This document shows, piece after piece, positions 30,734 through 42,441 of a stretch of DNA of 64,000 nucleotides. Below the pieces are notes generated by a model that saw nothing but the letters and a program-made list of their open reading frames with translations, searched no databases and was not told the DNA's origin. The DNA is from Phycomyces nitens (taxonomy: Eukaryota; Mucoromycota; Mucoromycetes; Mucorales; Phycomycetaceae). A program made the translations under genes and the position numbers. The first letter of the stretch is position 1. The number at the start of each line of letters is the position of its first letter. The stretch spans positions 7,936,001-8,000,000 of the forward strand of contig JAHRBC010000001.1 of NCBI GenBank assembly GCA_022702545.1, read 5' to 3'.

Positions 30734-31714
30734 CTACAGACTCTTTTTGTTGACAGCTACAACCTTGGGGTCTGTTGTACCCACAGCAGCCTTTTCGTCT
30801 TCGTTTACTGCTACCAGCTTTGAATCTATCTTTCCTGGAGTAGTTTCATTAACAGCATTATCCACTTGTCTCACAGCAGCATCGGGAGTCTAGTGTTCAT
30901 GTTAGGATCCATACGCTAAAAAAATAGTCAAACTTACAATCTCCTCTAGGCGATTAACCTTTTCTTCTAGTCTCATATTCTCAAGCGTCATGGTATAAAC
31001 ACGGTTTAGGATTCTAATGCACGTAATTCCATCAGAACATTTTGGCTAGCATGATTTAGGCCTCAAATCAACTTACACGAGCAATAGTAAACTGAAACCT
31101 GTAAGATACCTATAGACACAGAATATTATACGGGTTAGCTATATACCATGGATCAGCATAATGTACTTGCATGTTTCTTTGCGCATAAAATTTCTTGGCT
31201 GCAATGCTGGCTTCTGCACGCATATCGTGAACAGCAATAGGAGATCCACCTTCTTCTTCATTCGATATTGCCTCACTGAGTGTCTTTATACGGTTGACAG
31301 AGTCTAGGAAAAGGACAAAAACGAAGCTAAATAAATGATGCCGGGTTAGCCATATGCTCATCAATATTCTCAATTGACTTGCCCAAATATTATCCTCATA
31401 ATGTAATGCGCATGGGCGACCTATAGACACACACAACCGTTAGTTTCAAACCTATTGAACGGCCAATACTTACTGTCGGGGATGTTGCCAGCCAGTGAAA
31501 TACACTCTTTTGCCATTGCAAGGGCAACGGAAGCTTAATAGAGTAGAGAATTGACATGGTTAGGCCAAATACATTTGTATCTAAAGTGACTTACCATGAG
31601 CAGGAAAAAGATAAAGACCTGTACAAATGGTCTTAGCGATCTGTTGTTTCAATTGAGCGAAATGTTTACCTCGATAGCAAGGATGGCAAATACAATCGCA
31701 TAGTAGAGTGTCAT
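30734..31714 (-). CDS. BAP31/Yet-like ER membrane protein, eight exons (195 aa)
   Basis: Endoplasmic reticulum protein of the BCAP31 family, involved in sorting of membrane proteins. Exons (minus) are 31,714-31,670, 31,618-31,595, 31,533-31,474, 31,420-31,383, 31,326-31,171, 31,109-31,077, 31,013-30,938 and 30,889-30,734, giving one 195-residue frame. The start MTLYYAIVFAILAIE, LPLPLQWQKSVFHWL and the motif ASIAAKKFYAQRNMYLTGF are family hallmarks. There are three membrane segments, then a coiled coil (MRLEEKVNRLEEI). The protein ends in KKSL, a canonical dilysine KKXX ER-retrieval signal. Two of its seven introns (starting at 31,382 and 31,170) begin with GC (GCAAGT). Without splicing, the exon at 31,171-31,326 looks like part of a longer open frame that runs into introns. 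Confidence 0.9.
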
Positions 31715-32201
31715 TATAGATTATTTGGAGAAGAACAGTAATAGAATGCAAGCATCAAGATGAGAAGAAAAAAAAGGGTTTATATTAACATTGCTTTGTG
31801 CATGATGTCAGTATGACAGTGACTACTCGTTATCAATGCTAAATATGTACAATTTATTCTTTTTATTTTATTTTATCTTATTACGATTATGATTATTAAA
31901 ACACCTTTTTGTAACCATGGCAATATAAATGCATCCACAGCCAAAGTCAAATTTGTATTTAGGGAGTAGCGAGTGAATCGATTCAAGCATCCATTAAATA
32001 TTTTATATACATAAATTATAATTTCCATTTTTGGAAACTTAATCTGCTAGAACTATTTGATATAATACTCTTGTATATATTTTATATTTATGTATATAAA
32101 TTAATATATATATGTATACAAAAACGTACAGTCTTCCTGTCCTCCTCCCTCCCCCTCATCTTTTTCTTTTTATTCCGGTTATTGCTCTTTAGAGTCTAGC
32201 A
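31715..32201. other. Divergent promoter region, BAP31-like / HSF-type genes
   Basis: About 490 bp of AT-rich sequence between two divergently transcribed genes, with CT-rich tracts just before the HSF start. No gene seen. Confidence 0.5.
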
Positions 32202-33648
32202 ATGAATCCTAGCCTTTCGATTAATTCTGGAGATCCACCTTCTCCAGTTAATGATCGAAATGGACCTTCGATCAACAACATCTTTAGAATTGCACCTCAA
32301 GTCAGTGCAGCCTTCATCACCAAGCTGTACAGGTAAAATAGCCTTTAAGCTGTAATGTTTTTTTTTTAAAAAGAAAAGAAAAGAAAGAGAGAGAGAGAGA
32401 TGGAGAATAAATAAATAAATCTAAAAAAAAAAAAAAAAAGATAATGAGACCTCTGAAAAGATACTTGAATATATACATAAATGCACATGTGTCCATGTGT
32501 ATCTACATTATATGCATATATCTGTATATATATCTCTATAATACACAGAATCCTAGGAATCGAAGAAAGCCAGTGCTTGATATCCTGGACACCATCTGGT
32601 ACACAGTTTTGCGTACATAATATGCATAAGTTTTCAAAAGACATCCTACCTCAGTACTTTAAGCACAATAACTGGCCCAGTTTTGTACGTCAACTGAACA
32701 GTACGTCTGTCTTTTATATTTATAAATCTACAAATTTTAAGAGTGTATATTAATTTGCCATCTAATTGACATTAGTGTATGGATTCCACAAAGTTAGCGA
32801 AGTGTCTGGGCCTCATTCAAAGCCTTTGACTGGTCATGATTCAAACGTAGTCTATAAGTTTCGCCATGCTGATTTCCAGAGGAATCGGCAGGATCTACTG
32901 CATCGAATCAGACGCAAAAAACCGCGAACTTCGCATCAAACCGCTTTCCATTACACAAATGGATTTGACTTGGACAGACAACAGAGGCAAGACAGCCCAG
33001 AAATAAGCAGCGAATGTTTTGGCCTAAAGAATGGAGACGAAGGAATATCTGTCAGCATGGACCAGATCTACCACATTGACGAGACCCTGGAGAGACTGAA
33101 GAGAAAGGCAGACACGGCTCAGATAGAGATTGACGATCTACGCAAATCCGTCCTTTTGCAGCAAAATGTGTGATTACCCTTTCACTTGCAACTCGATTCC
33201 TAATCCTTTTTGTCTTGTCTGCAGTTATTGGAGAGATTCCTAGACGCCATGAATTCAAATACGGAATCCTCTGCCAAAGGTAGGCCAGTAAATAAACCTA
33301 TATATATATATATATATATATATATAATCGAGCAATGACTTATACTTAAGCGTAGAAGACATGATTTATGTCATAAAACAACTAAAGGCACAAGGTAAGT
33401 TTTTTTAATGTATGTGGTGCATATCACAAGGCATATTTTGTCCAAGTTTAAAACGCCCTTTGATTCACCTTTTAGCTCAAGGGCTATGTGGATCCGAGAA
33501 TGGGAGCCAGGAACTATTGGGATATTCGAGCGAACAAGACCGTTTGATCAATCAATCTTTGATGGCCAAGGGTCGAGCGCTGAATTCCAAGAGTAGACTT
33601 CATGTCATCCAGAGCATTTGTGATTTGCAGACCACCACACACCCCTAG
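32202..33648 (+). CDS. HSF-type transcription factor, six exons (313 aa)
   Basis: Nuclear DNA-binding protein of the heat-shock-factor class. Exons are 32,202-32,332, 32,549-32,700, 32,776-33,167, 33,225-33,279, 33,356-33,394 and 33,476-33,648. The HSF DNA-binding domain (about residues 30-135) shows AAFITKLYRILG, CLISWTPSGTQF and WPSFVRQLNMYGFHKV; the last motif is formed across the second intron, confirming it. The region after FRHADFQRNRQDLLHRIRRK is basic, and a hydrophobic heptad coiled coil (IDETLERLKRKADTAQIEID) follows, likely for multimerisation. The first intron contains poly-A and GA runs. At 313 residues it is shorter than Hsf1 and lacks a clear Skn7 receiver domain, so HSF paralogue is the safest name. 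The genuine start and stop seem sound. Confidence 0.88.
33300..33326. repeat. (TA)n microsatellite in an HSF-gene intron
   Basis: Uninterrupted TA repeat inside the intron between 33,280 and 33,355. Confidence 0.9.
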
Positions 33649-34151
33649 AAAGGGTTTTCTTAGCTAGCGTATAATAGAGTCTGCCCGATTGGTTTACTCA
33701 TGGACAACTCTTGTTCAATTGAATTAAAGACATGTCTTTTTTCTTACTTTAATACAATGATACACAAGAAGACAAGGGATCTTTTTATTATTTTTCAATT
33801 TTAAAATAAATAAATAAATAAATAAAAGCTTTTATTTTCATAATAATAATAAACCCCCACAGCATTATTGGCCTGGAGAAACAATCACCACCCACCAAAA
33901 TCACTTGACCGAGCCTATTCTTCTGGTCATCAAAGGACAAAGAGCCCTATACAACAGAAAGGGCCAAGTGGATCTCAGGGAGTGCCCTTTTCTTTATATA
34001 TATATTACATTTACAAATATTACTACTGCTACTACTAATAATTACTAATAATCCAAACACTATAAATACACAATTAAAAAAATAATAGGTAAAGAATGTC
34101 ACGCCTATAGAGTAGATATCCTTTTCTTCCTTGTCAACATTTTCGATTAGC
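33649..34151. other. Spacer between HSF-type and DeSI genes
   Basis: Includes a short plus-strand open stretch near 33,860-33,985 (with ALLAWRNNHHPPK) that could be an alternative 3' exon of the HSF gene or a 5' exon of the next gene. I cannot connect it by frame. The rest is AT-rich. Confidence 0.35.
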
Positions 34152-35261
34152 ATGTTCTCGATCTTTGGTAGCTGTACGCACTCTGGGCAGGAAGATGTCC
34201 AAGATGAATCCCGTAGAGGTACTTGAGGGGATCGAGACATTTCTTTTTTTTATTTTTGGAATCTATTAATCATTTGTTGCCATTGGTCATTAACAGTCTT
34301 TATCAATGTATACGACATGGTACTCCTCATTTCAATTATTATAATATTGTTGTTTAATAACAATAATAATAGTTGGATTTATATATATATACATATATGA
34401 TATAAATTACAAATAATAATAACAATAGTGATAATTATTATCTTTACAGGTCCAGCCAAGTTTGATTACTGCCGTTGGCTATTTTGCGCTAGGAGTCGGC
34501 AAGTATTATTTTCAAATGGATCAAATGCTTTATATTGATCCTATACTAGGCATATACCACTCTGGTCTTGAGCTGGGCGATAGAGAATATTGCTTTGGTG
34601 GCCATGATAGAACTGACGAGACAGGAGTATTTGTGATGGAGCCTAGAGTAGGTCCTCCAAATGTACTTTACAAGTAAGACCAGACACACAGTCTAGTTTG
34701 GTAGTGCCATTAATGCCTTTATTAGACGCTCTATAGACATGGGATACACACATCATACAGAAGAAGAGATCCAAAACATATTCCTCGCAGTCTCCAAGGA
34801 CTTTGTTGGTCCATCTTATAGTCTCTTGACAAGGTTACTTTATTCCCCATCTCAAGTATCACTCTACTAACGACCAAATCAATAGAAACTGCAACCATTT
34901 CTCGAGTAGACTTAGTTTTCTCCTCACCGGCAAACCCTCTCCTGCCTGGGTCAACCGGGCAGCACATATAGGGACATTCTTCCCTTGCTTTATCACAGAT
35001 GATATGGTACAACCCCCAGATTTCGATGATGACGAAAGTTACAGCGACATTAGCCCAACCACATCCCTATTGCGCGACAATGGAGAGTGGGCATCTGAAG
35101 CGACCACCAGAAACATAGACTCCAATACATGGATCACAAAAGATAGTTCAACAAGCCCAACATTAGAACAAGACGACGGCCAGGATGACCCTGGAAAGCG
35201 GCCTCTTGTGAATAGATCAAGACGGTCTTTGTTTAGATACGATAACACAAAGGCCCATTGA
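34152..35261 (+). CDS. DeSI-2/PPPDE-type deSUMOylating isopeptidase
   Basis: Cysteine isopeptidase of the PPPDE (C97) family, predicted to remove SUMO or ubiquitin-like tags. Certain exons are 34,297-34,319 (FINVYDM), 34,450-34,498, 34,550-34,673, 34,726-34,833 and 34,886-35,261, all in one frame. The catalytic His lies in LGVGIYHSGLELG, which exists only if the GC-AG intron 34,499-34,549 is removed. The catalytic Cys is in TRNCNHFSSRL. YCFGGHD and NRAAHIGTFFPCF also match the DeSI-2 branch. The acidic C-terminal tail is unlike metazoan homologues. The first exon is provisional: ATG 34,152 to 34,167, giving MFSIF, is the only nearby phase-matching start I found. It shares direction with the upstream HSF-type gene. 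Confidence 0.85.
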
Positions 35262-35289
35262 AATAAGCACAATAGTAATTAAATATTTT

Positions 35290-35790
35290 CTAGACATTAT
35301 CTTTCTGTTTATTAATTGGTTTCAGTTGTTGGGGTCCAATATAGAGAGGATTTGAAATGTATTCTTGATCCAAATCACTGCGTTTCAAGCAAGTCAAACA
35401 CACTTTAATATTTGATTCGCCCACGACTTGCTCCAGTCTCTTTGGTAGTGGGCGAACGGTCATGATATGTTGAGATGGGACGGATGCTACACCTTTGGGG
35501 GGTCTTCCACGGCGAGGGGTGGATGGTGGGTGGGGGTGGAGACCATGTATACGATAGTAAGCATGCTTGGGGTGCTGACAATAACCTAGTCGTGCATTGG
35601 AGGATTTCTTGGTGCGTTGTTTGGTATAGAGTGGCTCCAGACTGAGCTGAGATGGCCATGAGGAAGACCATAGTACAGGATCAGGAATTGAGTGCGACAA
35701 GAGCTCAAAGAATGCCCCATCGTCTATATCAATTATACTCGAGTTATCGAGAATAAAGGTTTCAAAAGTGTTCTTTGGTATGTATGTCAT
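35290..35790 (-). CDS. AT-hook protein of unknown function (166 aa)
   Basis: A single-exon minus-strand frame from ATG 35,790 to 35,290, ending 29 bp from the DeSI stop in convergent orientation. It carries an AT-hook core (TPRRGRPPKG) preceded by His/Pro-rich sequence, and a C-terminal CLTCLKR pair that could bind metal only with partners elsewhere. The N-terminus is acidic (SSIIDIDDGAFFELL). I recognise no wider family. AT-hooks bind the minor groove of A/T-rich DNA, so a chromatin role is likely but unproven. The length and codon use look like a real gene. An (AAC)n repeat lies just upstream of its start. Confidence 0.6.
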   Translation of the reverse strand: MTYIPKNTFETFILDNSSIIDIDDGAFFELLSHSIPDPVLWSSSWPSQLSLEPLYTKQRTKKSSNARLGYCQHPKHAYYRIHGLHPHPPSTPRRGRPPKGVASVPSQHIMTVRPLPKRLEQVVGESNIKVCLTCLKRSDLDQEYISNPLYIGPQQLKPINKQKDNV

Positions 35791-35795
35791 TGCAA

Positions 35796-35819
35796 CAACA
35801 ACAACAACAACAACAACAA
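35796..35819. repeat. (AAC)n microsatellite
   Basis: Trinucleotide repeat immediately upstream of the AT-hook gene. Confidence 0.9.
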
Positions 35820-37581
35820 AAGAAAAAAAGCAATCTATTTGAATACTACAGGAAGAAGTGATGATGTTTTGGCTTTATAGTTATAGTTATCATGGTGTCA
35901 TGCTTGTGCATTGGGCATGAAAAGGAGGCCCAAGAGTTGCAAGTAAACACGCTCAGTACAAGATAAGTGTATCTAACCTGTCTGAAATATCATTTTTTTT
36001 TGTTCTGCCTATTAGTCACATCTAGTTTAATCCAGCACACTACAGGGTTTCGTATTGTATTCTAATGGTTATGCTCAATAGCTGTGATTTCAAACTAGAT
36101 TTTGATATTTAATAATAATAATAATATATATATATATATATAAACGGCTGCTTTACGTCAGTATCTTTTAATATTTATTTTGTATGTGATGATCAAATAG
36201 TAACCATTAATAAAGACCATGATAGTGATCTTTGATCATCTAGAGCCAAATATACCTGCTTGTTTATTACTAAATAAACGGGATAAATATGTCATCTCTA
36301 TCCTTTTACCCAAAACATTGTTCACTAACCCACCCAGACCTCAATTGACCAACCATTGCGAGAACCTGTCGAAGGAAACATGTGCTAATGATTCTCTTTA
36401 TCGACTTTATACAAAGAAGAAGAAAAAACAAATGGGAGAGTCTGTTTGGACTCATTTAATGTGCTTATGCCAAAGACATTTAGAACATAGCTATTCAACT
36501 AATTTATATGTTGCAAAGACAATGCAAGGAAACCTTTGTACAAAGGCACAAGTTGTACGAGTCAATATGAATGTCCATGAAAACACTTGGAATCTTTTAG
36601 ATGGTGTATTTGCTCGAGACTGTATCAGTAACTATGCCAATTATATATGTATATATATAGAATATGATAGGGAACTAATGTGCGTTGAAATGACTAGTTG
36701 TAAAATGCAGTAATGCCAGGCAAGTTTCATATTATATATTGACTTGATATCGCATAAAATATATATGTATACATATATATATATAAGCCTATTGATGTCG
36801 GAGGTTAAACATAAACCACTTTTATGGACACCCTGTGAAATGCGACATTTGATTTGTCATGATACTCTGTGAGATTCACCTTTATTTCTTTGACCAAAAG
36901 TAAATGTCTATAAAGACACTTTTTGAATGGGTGCTGAATTGCATCAGATATTGTCTCCAAAGCTATCGATAAAAAGATTGGTTATTAATCCCAGACCAGA
37001 TTTTTTGCGACACACAATTTTCCCATCCAATGATATCGATTGAAATCTTTTTTTATTTTTAATTTTTCAATATTCATTGATGAATAACATGGTATCCAAA
37101 ACTCTGATTTGCTGGCAGCCTATATACACACATATATACATACATATATACATACACATATTGTATCCAACCCTCACCATCTCTCATTGGACTGGCACAC
37201 GGTATATCCAGTTGGATATTTTATATACTTTTTATGCCTAGGATATCAATGGCCATTGTAAAACATAAATATATATAAAAAAGGGCTCTATTTTTAATGC
37301 GTATACCGATTTTCTATTATTATTTTTATTGCAAGGCAAAAAATAGAGAGAGAAAGAGAGAGAGAGAAACTTTTTGTATAATCAAGCTCAGTTTCATCCC
37401 ACTAACTGTCTTTATCTCCTCTTGCTTTCTTTCTTTCTTTCTTTTTTAAATATATTTTCACGTCTTCTCCTTTCTTTTATATTTTTCTGCTTACAAACTT
37501 GCTTGTAAAATATTATTATTAATAATACTAATTAAAAAAAAAAGGATATAAAATATACATTTAAGAAAAAAAAAAGAAGCC
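35820..37581. other. Long spacer before the USP gene
   Basis: AT-rich with ATAT runs (36,124-36,140; 36,770-36,785; 37,110-37,155) and GA/CT-rich tracts (37,345-37,445) close to the USP start, likely its 5' leader. One open frame at 36,219-36,713 is listed separately. Confidence 0.5.
36219..36713 (+). CDS. Doubtful orphan reading frame (164 aa)
   Basis: A single open frame of 165 codons with mixed composition, a Lys run (TKKKKKQMG) and several Cys, but no recognised motif, signal peptide or neighbour relationship. In DNA this AT-rich, a 495-bp frame by chance is unusual but possible. Listed so it can be tested by transcript data. Confidence 0.2.
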   Translation: MIVIFDHLEPNIPACLLLNKRDKYVISILLPKTLFTNPPRPQLTNHCENLSKETCANDSLYRLYTKKKKKQMGESVWTHLMCLCQRHLEHSYSTNLYVAKTMQGNLCTKAQVVRVNMNVHENTWNLLDGVFARDCISNYANYICIYIEYDRELMCVEMTSCKMQ

Positions 37582-40037
37582 ATGCCATCGGGAAAGGTAA
37601 AGAAGAAGAAGAAGAAACAGATAAAAAAAAAACAAACAAACAACAAATGACTAGGACAGCAACGATTTCAATAAGCATTCAATAATAAATAACAATCCAT
37701 AATGTCAATGGATGACTAGATCCAGGCACCTACTCTCTGTTTTGGAGACATTAGCCGGGAAGAGATCAACACTTTGCTAGGTGAAGCAGGCGTGTCTCTG
37801 ACTGCGCCTCAAAAAGTAATGCAACCAAGAAAATAGAAAATAGAAACATTAAACATAATAATACTAATCTTTAATCAATCTAGACGCCATTTGCCACTGG
37901 CGTACGTAGAAAGACTCCATTGCGTAAACAAAAGCAAGTCATTGTCGAACCTTTGGCTGTTGCACCTAGACCAATTGCACCAGCAAAAAAAGAAGATCAA
38001 GCCTTGGCACCAAAATCAGTTCAATCACCACCAATACAGACCAACGCACGAACCTCACCAGCACAGAATACGACACCCGTAGCAACTGCCGTATCAACAC
38101 CTCCAACCCCAACCCCAACCCCAACACCCGCATCTGCACCTGCGCCAACCGCACAACCAACGACACCCGCTCAGTCTGGACCTGCGCCTGTTAAACCAAA
38201 GCCAGTCTCGAGTTGGGCATCTCTTGTTAAATCCAACGTGCCTGTCAAGCCAGTGTCTCCGGCTCCAGAAAACACACCGATCCAAAAGGTTACCAAACCA
38301 GTGACTGTGGGACCAGCCGTGCCAAAATTCACTGGCATTGCAGACATCATCAACACCTATACACCCACTTATGAAGGACCTCTCTTACAGCCACGTGGGT
38401 TGATCAACAATGTCAATACATGTTTTATGAATGTGGTAAGCAAAAGACTGGACAATAGAGATGAGAACAGGGGGTCTATGTGAATGGTGGTGGGAAGAGA
38501 GAGGGGGGGAAGGAAGCACTAAGTTTTCCACTCAACACGACAAAGTAATTCATCTTAGATCCTCCAACCTCTGTCACATTGCCCACCTTTCTACAATCTG
38601 ATCAAAAGTATCAGCCAGCATGTCATCCACACATTCAAGAGCAAGACCCCTTTGTTGGATTCACTGTAAGTTTTCTTTTCTTTTTTGTGTGTTTTTTGGT
38701 TTGAGAAAAAGGTGGTAGTAATTAGTTGTAGAAATGATTGGTTAATGTCTGCTTAGGATCGAATTCATCAATGAATTTCTGCCAGAACGCGCTGATCGTG
38801 TTGAGGAGCAGTTTGGAAAGCCATTTGTGCCTGAATATGTGTATGATGCCCTTCGAGGACAAAAGAGATTCGATTCATTGAGGGTAAAATCTTTATATTC
38901 TTGTTTGACCACCCAATTGACATGTCGTTTTAGGGTCGTCAAGAGGATGCAGAGGAATTCTTGTGTTTCCTATTGGATGGTTTGCATGAGGAAATGGTGG
39001 CTGGTAAGGCAAGATGAAGAAGGGTGAAAGAGTGTATAGAATGTGTATGGGGGCTGAACACGTATGTTAGTATTGAAGGATCAAAACGACAAGCGATCCC
39101 AAGAAGCAGCAGCCAATGGCACCCAGGATGTCTGGCTTGAGGTTGGACCTAAAAACAAGACGAGCAGCTTGAGAAGTGTAGGTGGCAGGATATAATATAA
39201 TATAGTATACTATAGATTGATCGATTGAATTGCAAGATATATTAATGTCTTTCTACAGGCTGGTTTCCAGGAATCGCCCATTAGCAAGATCTTTGGTGGC
39301 AAGGTTCGATCTGTACTGAGATGCCCTGGAGCCAAGGATTCAGTCAACTTGGAGCCATATCAATCATTGCCTTTGGATATTCAGCCTGCCAATGTGAATA
39401 CCATTCAAGATGCCATCCGTAACATGACATTGCCAGAGACAATGCATGATTACATGTCTCCAAAGGGCGTGTGTGTAGATGCAACCAAGCAAATCTACCT
39501 AGAGAACATTCCTCCTGTGCTTATTTTGCACATGAAGCGATTTGTATTTGATAATGTTGGAGGTGTCCAAAAGTTACAAAAGCAGGTTACTTATGGCACC
39601 ACATTGACTATTGATCCAGGCAAGTCAATCAAGGGGAAAAAAAGCATTAATAACGATTGCTAATCTCTTCTTCTTGGGGGTTACAGAATGGATGGCCCAG
39701 AGCTCAAAATCTTCCAGTCCTATCAACTACCACCTATTTGGAGGCAAGTATATGTATATTTATATATATATATATATATTAACCATGCGATATATTCCTA
39801 TCCTTTGCTAACACTAATAATACTTTATTAACAATAGTGGTCTACCATCATGGCGTATCTGCTGGTGGAGGACATTATACATGCGACATCAAACGGCGCA
39901 ATGGAGAATGGCTTCATATCGATGACACTACCATTACACCTATCTCTGAACAACAAGTATTGGTTACAGAGAATACCCGCACAGAATCCATACACACTGA
40001 TCAGACTGCTTACATTTTGTTTTATATGAGAGCATAA
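37582..40037 (+). CDS. USP10/Ubp3-like ubiquitin carboxyl-terminal hydrolase, ten exons (563 aa)
   Basis: Deubiquitinase, predicted cytosolic Ubp3/USP10 type. Exons are 37,582-37,596, 37,720-37,815, 37,884-38,435, 38,559-38,665, 38,757-38,883, 38,934-39,003, 39,071-39,177, 39,259-39,619, 39,687-39,743 and 39,838-40,037, giving one 563-residue frame. The N-terminal third is Pro/Thr/Ala-rich, low complexity (TPPTPTPTPTPAS). The catalytic domain begins at GLINNVNTCFMN (Cys box). GRQEDAEEFLCFLLDGLHEE, PPVLILHMKRF and the His box VVYHHGVSAGGGHYTCDI follow, and RNGEWLHIDD supplies the Asp-box region. Two introns (39,620-39,686 and 39,744-39,837) start with GC and must be removed to join the His-box exon. 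Ubp3 works with Bre5 in yeast; no Bre5-like gene is nearby. Confidence 0.92.
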
Positions 40038-40136
40038 AAAAGTATCTATATATATAAATAAAAACATAAAAAACTTCATATATATTTCTATCCACCAAAA
40101 TAAAAGCACACACACACGCATATATATATATATATA

Positions 40137-40142
40137 TGTATG

Positions 40143-40176
<34 letters not shown>

Positions 40177-40201
40177 TGTATGTATGTATGTATGTATGTA
40201 T
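40137..40201. repeat. (TGTA)n microsatellite
   Basis: Tetranucleotide run of more than a dozen units downstream of the USP gene, followed by a GA run at 40,229-40,260. Confidence 0.95.
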
Positions 40202-40224
40202 ATTGTTTCTGCTAGTAAAGAAAT

Positions 40225-40261
<37 letters not shown>

Positions 40262-40429
40262 AATCATACGATTTATTTAAAAGGTGTAACCCTTTATATA
40301 ATCCATCTATTTTTTATATATTTTATTATTATTATTTTTTTTATGATAAAAAAAAACACAAAAAAAAAGGAAAACATCTAGTCGAGTCTCCATTTTTTCT
40401 TCTTTTGTATTGCAAATGATCCCTTTACT

Positions 40430-41057
40430 TTAATCCATAACGTAGCCCTTGCCCTTGAATCCCTCGGAAGAGATACCAGAGATGGGGTTGGAGTTCTGGC
40501 TCTTGAGATACTCGTTGGTAGCCTCCTGCCATTCCTTGGTCATGGTCTTGGGAGTTTCTTGACCTGGGTAACCCCAGATAATAATAAAAACAATAATAAT
40601 AATAAAACACATTAGTTTATGAACAGGCATCCCAAGCCAATACTTACCCTTCTGGGACATCACGTAGCTGAGGGCAGCAGACACGGCAAGGGCAGCAGCG
40701 ACACCGCCGGCAACCTTGACACCATGTCCAGGCTCAGTGATAGGTGCGCGAGGACCGTGGGCACCAAAGGAAATGTAATCTTTTGTTTGGTTTTGTTTTG
40801 CATGATATTGTTAATAAAAGATCAAGACTAGTCGAATGGATCTTACAGGCAGCCTTCTTATCATCGGTAGAGAGGACTTTCCAATCCTGCTTCTGGGCAG
40901 TCTCGAGCTGCTTGGCCAAGGTGTTCTGCTCTGCAGCGGAGAAAGTCTTCCAGCGGGACTCGAGGTTCTCGACAGCAAGGTTGGAGTTGTTGCGGCGGGC
41001 CTGGATAGCCTTCTTGACGACCGACTTGGCCTGGTTACGGGACAAATTGCAAAGCAT
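40430..41057 (-). CDS. COX5: Cytochrome c oxidase subunit IV (COX5-type), three exons (158 aa)
   Basis: Nuclear-encoded subunit of respiratory complex IV, inner mitochondrial membrane. Exons (minus) are 41,057-40,847, 40,779-40,648 and 40,563-40,430. The N-terminus is a basic, Arg/Asn-rich presequence (NQAKSVVKKAIQARRNNSNL). ENLESRWKTFSAAEQ and the YYISFGAHGPRAP junction motif, formed across intron 1, are typical of fungal COX5. A single membrane helix follows (VAGGVAAALAVSAALSYVM), then ETPKTMTKEWQEATNEYLK on the intermembrane side. The coding sequence is richer in GC-ending codons (GAC, AAG, CTC) than its neighbours, as expected for a highly expressed gene. The length fits the family. The start at 41,057 is the first ATG giving the presequence. 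Confidence 0.93.
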
Positions 41058-41594
41058 GTCAATAATAGAAATACAGTGGTAGTGCAATAAAAGAGAGAGA
41101 AAGAGAAAGAGGTGAAAGTAGTCAGGTGAGAAAGAACGAGATATTTCAAGCTTGCACAACGGGGCAGAAAAACGGTGGTGGATTCAATTCCCGGGGGGTG
41201 TAATTTTTGTATTACCCACACACACACACACACACAGTTGCTTCAAAGGCTCTCTCTCTCTATAGTCTCTCTGGTGGATTTCCGTTGATTATGAAGAAAT
41301 GTTTATAATCATCTATAGACTCTTGTCAAGTGTTGGAGACAATTATCCTTAAAGCAATCAATGATTACAAAGTACAAGTCCTGATGGTCTGCTGTAGAGT
41401 ATCGAAAACCCAAATGTTTCTTTGATTTGCAAGGATCTAAATTACACTATGATTTCTATTCTATTGGTAATGTTATCCAATTGTTTATATATATAAACTA
41501 TAGCCATATTAATGTTTAATGGTTAATTAACTGGAAAAAGATTTCAAGAATAATAATAATAATAATCTATAGATAGGTCTTTGGCTTGTCGTTC
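41058..41594. other. COX5 promoter and spacer
   Basis: CT-rich leader sequence (on the minus strand) directly upstream of COX5, a (CA)n run at 41,216-41,236, and AT-rich DNA up to the methyltransferase stop. No gene seen. Confidence 0.5.
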
Positions 41595-42441
41595 TCATTT
41601 CTTTCCAACACACCATGCCAGGTCTGTATCGTGAGGGTAAAGAATCTTGCCGTCCTTGGGTACAAATCCCTTTTCAGGTATTAATTTGGCTTGGATATCC
41701 TGGCGTAATTTTGCCTTTTCTTCATCTGAAAGGATTGCAATGTAGCTCTTTGTCAACACACGTTCAAATACATGATTGGTTGGAACATTAAAATCATTAG
41801 AGAACGTGAGTTCGTGCAAAGGCAATTCAAACAGCTTCTTGGCTTCTTCTGTCTCAAACACCTTTCTCCATCGACCCTTTCGATACTGAGGAGCCGCCTC
41901 ATCATAGGCTTCGTATATTTTCCGAATGTCAGCTACCCATTCACTTCGCTCCTTGCTTTCCATATTCCATGTCAGGGCAAATATTCCCCCTGGCTTGACT
42001 ACTCTGTGAATCTCCCTCAGAGTCTCGATATCGTCAAACCAATGGAATGCCTGGGCAACCATCACCATGTCCTGAGATTCATCCTTGACAGGTATCTTCC
42101 ATGAGGTGCCTTCTAGGGCAGGAATGCCGACTTGCTTTTCAAGCTGTTCACGCATATCCGAGACTGGCTCAACTGGTGTGACTTTGTAGCCAGCATCGAC
42201 AAGCGACTGTGTCATGATGCCTGTGCCAGCAGCTAAGTCCACGACATTGCTTCCACGAGGCACGATCTTTAGTACTTGATCGATAAGGGCCTTTGGATAG
42301 TGTGGCCTTGTCTTTGCTAACAAAAGGGTTTAAGCAGATTGGTCAAGATTGTAATACAAAAAAAAATTGGCGTCTTGGCCTACCATATGAACCTGCTGCA
42401 GGTTTAAAGCCATTTGCCGCAGTTTTGTGTACGGCCTTCAT
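41595..42441 (-). CDS. Class I SAM-dependent methyltransferase, two exons (259 aa)
   Basis: Exon 1 is 42,441-42,384 and exon 2 42,316-41,595. The GT-AG intron falls within YAKTRPHYP, a conserved start motif of the family. Motif I, VVDLAAGTGIMTQ, binds S-adenosylmethionine. VTPVEPVSDM is motif II, and MVMVAQAFHWFD with PGGIFALTWN match the Methyltransf_11 group that includes yeast Crg1/Tmt1-like and CocE-like enzymes. No membrane segment or targeting signal is evident. The small-molecule substrate cannot be read from sequence. It is transcribed away from the GDP-fucose-type transporter. Confidence 0.85.

Noticed and set aside
33947..34240. Minus-strand frame starting MSRSPQVPL
   Set aside because: Begins protein-like but runs into low-complexity AT DNA and overlaps the upstream region of the DeSI gene; no motif or splice continuation convinced me.
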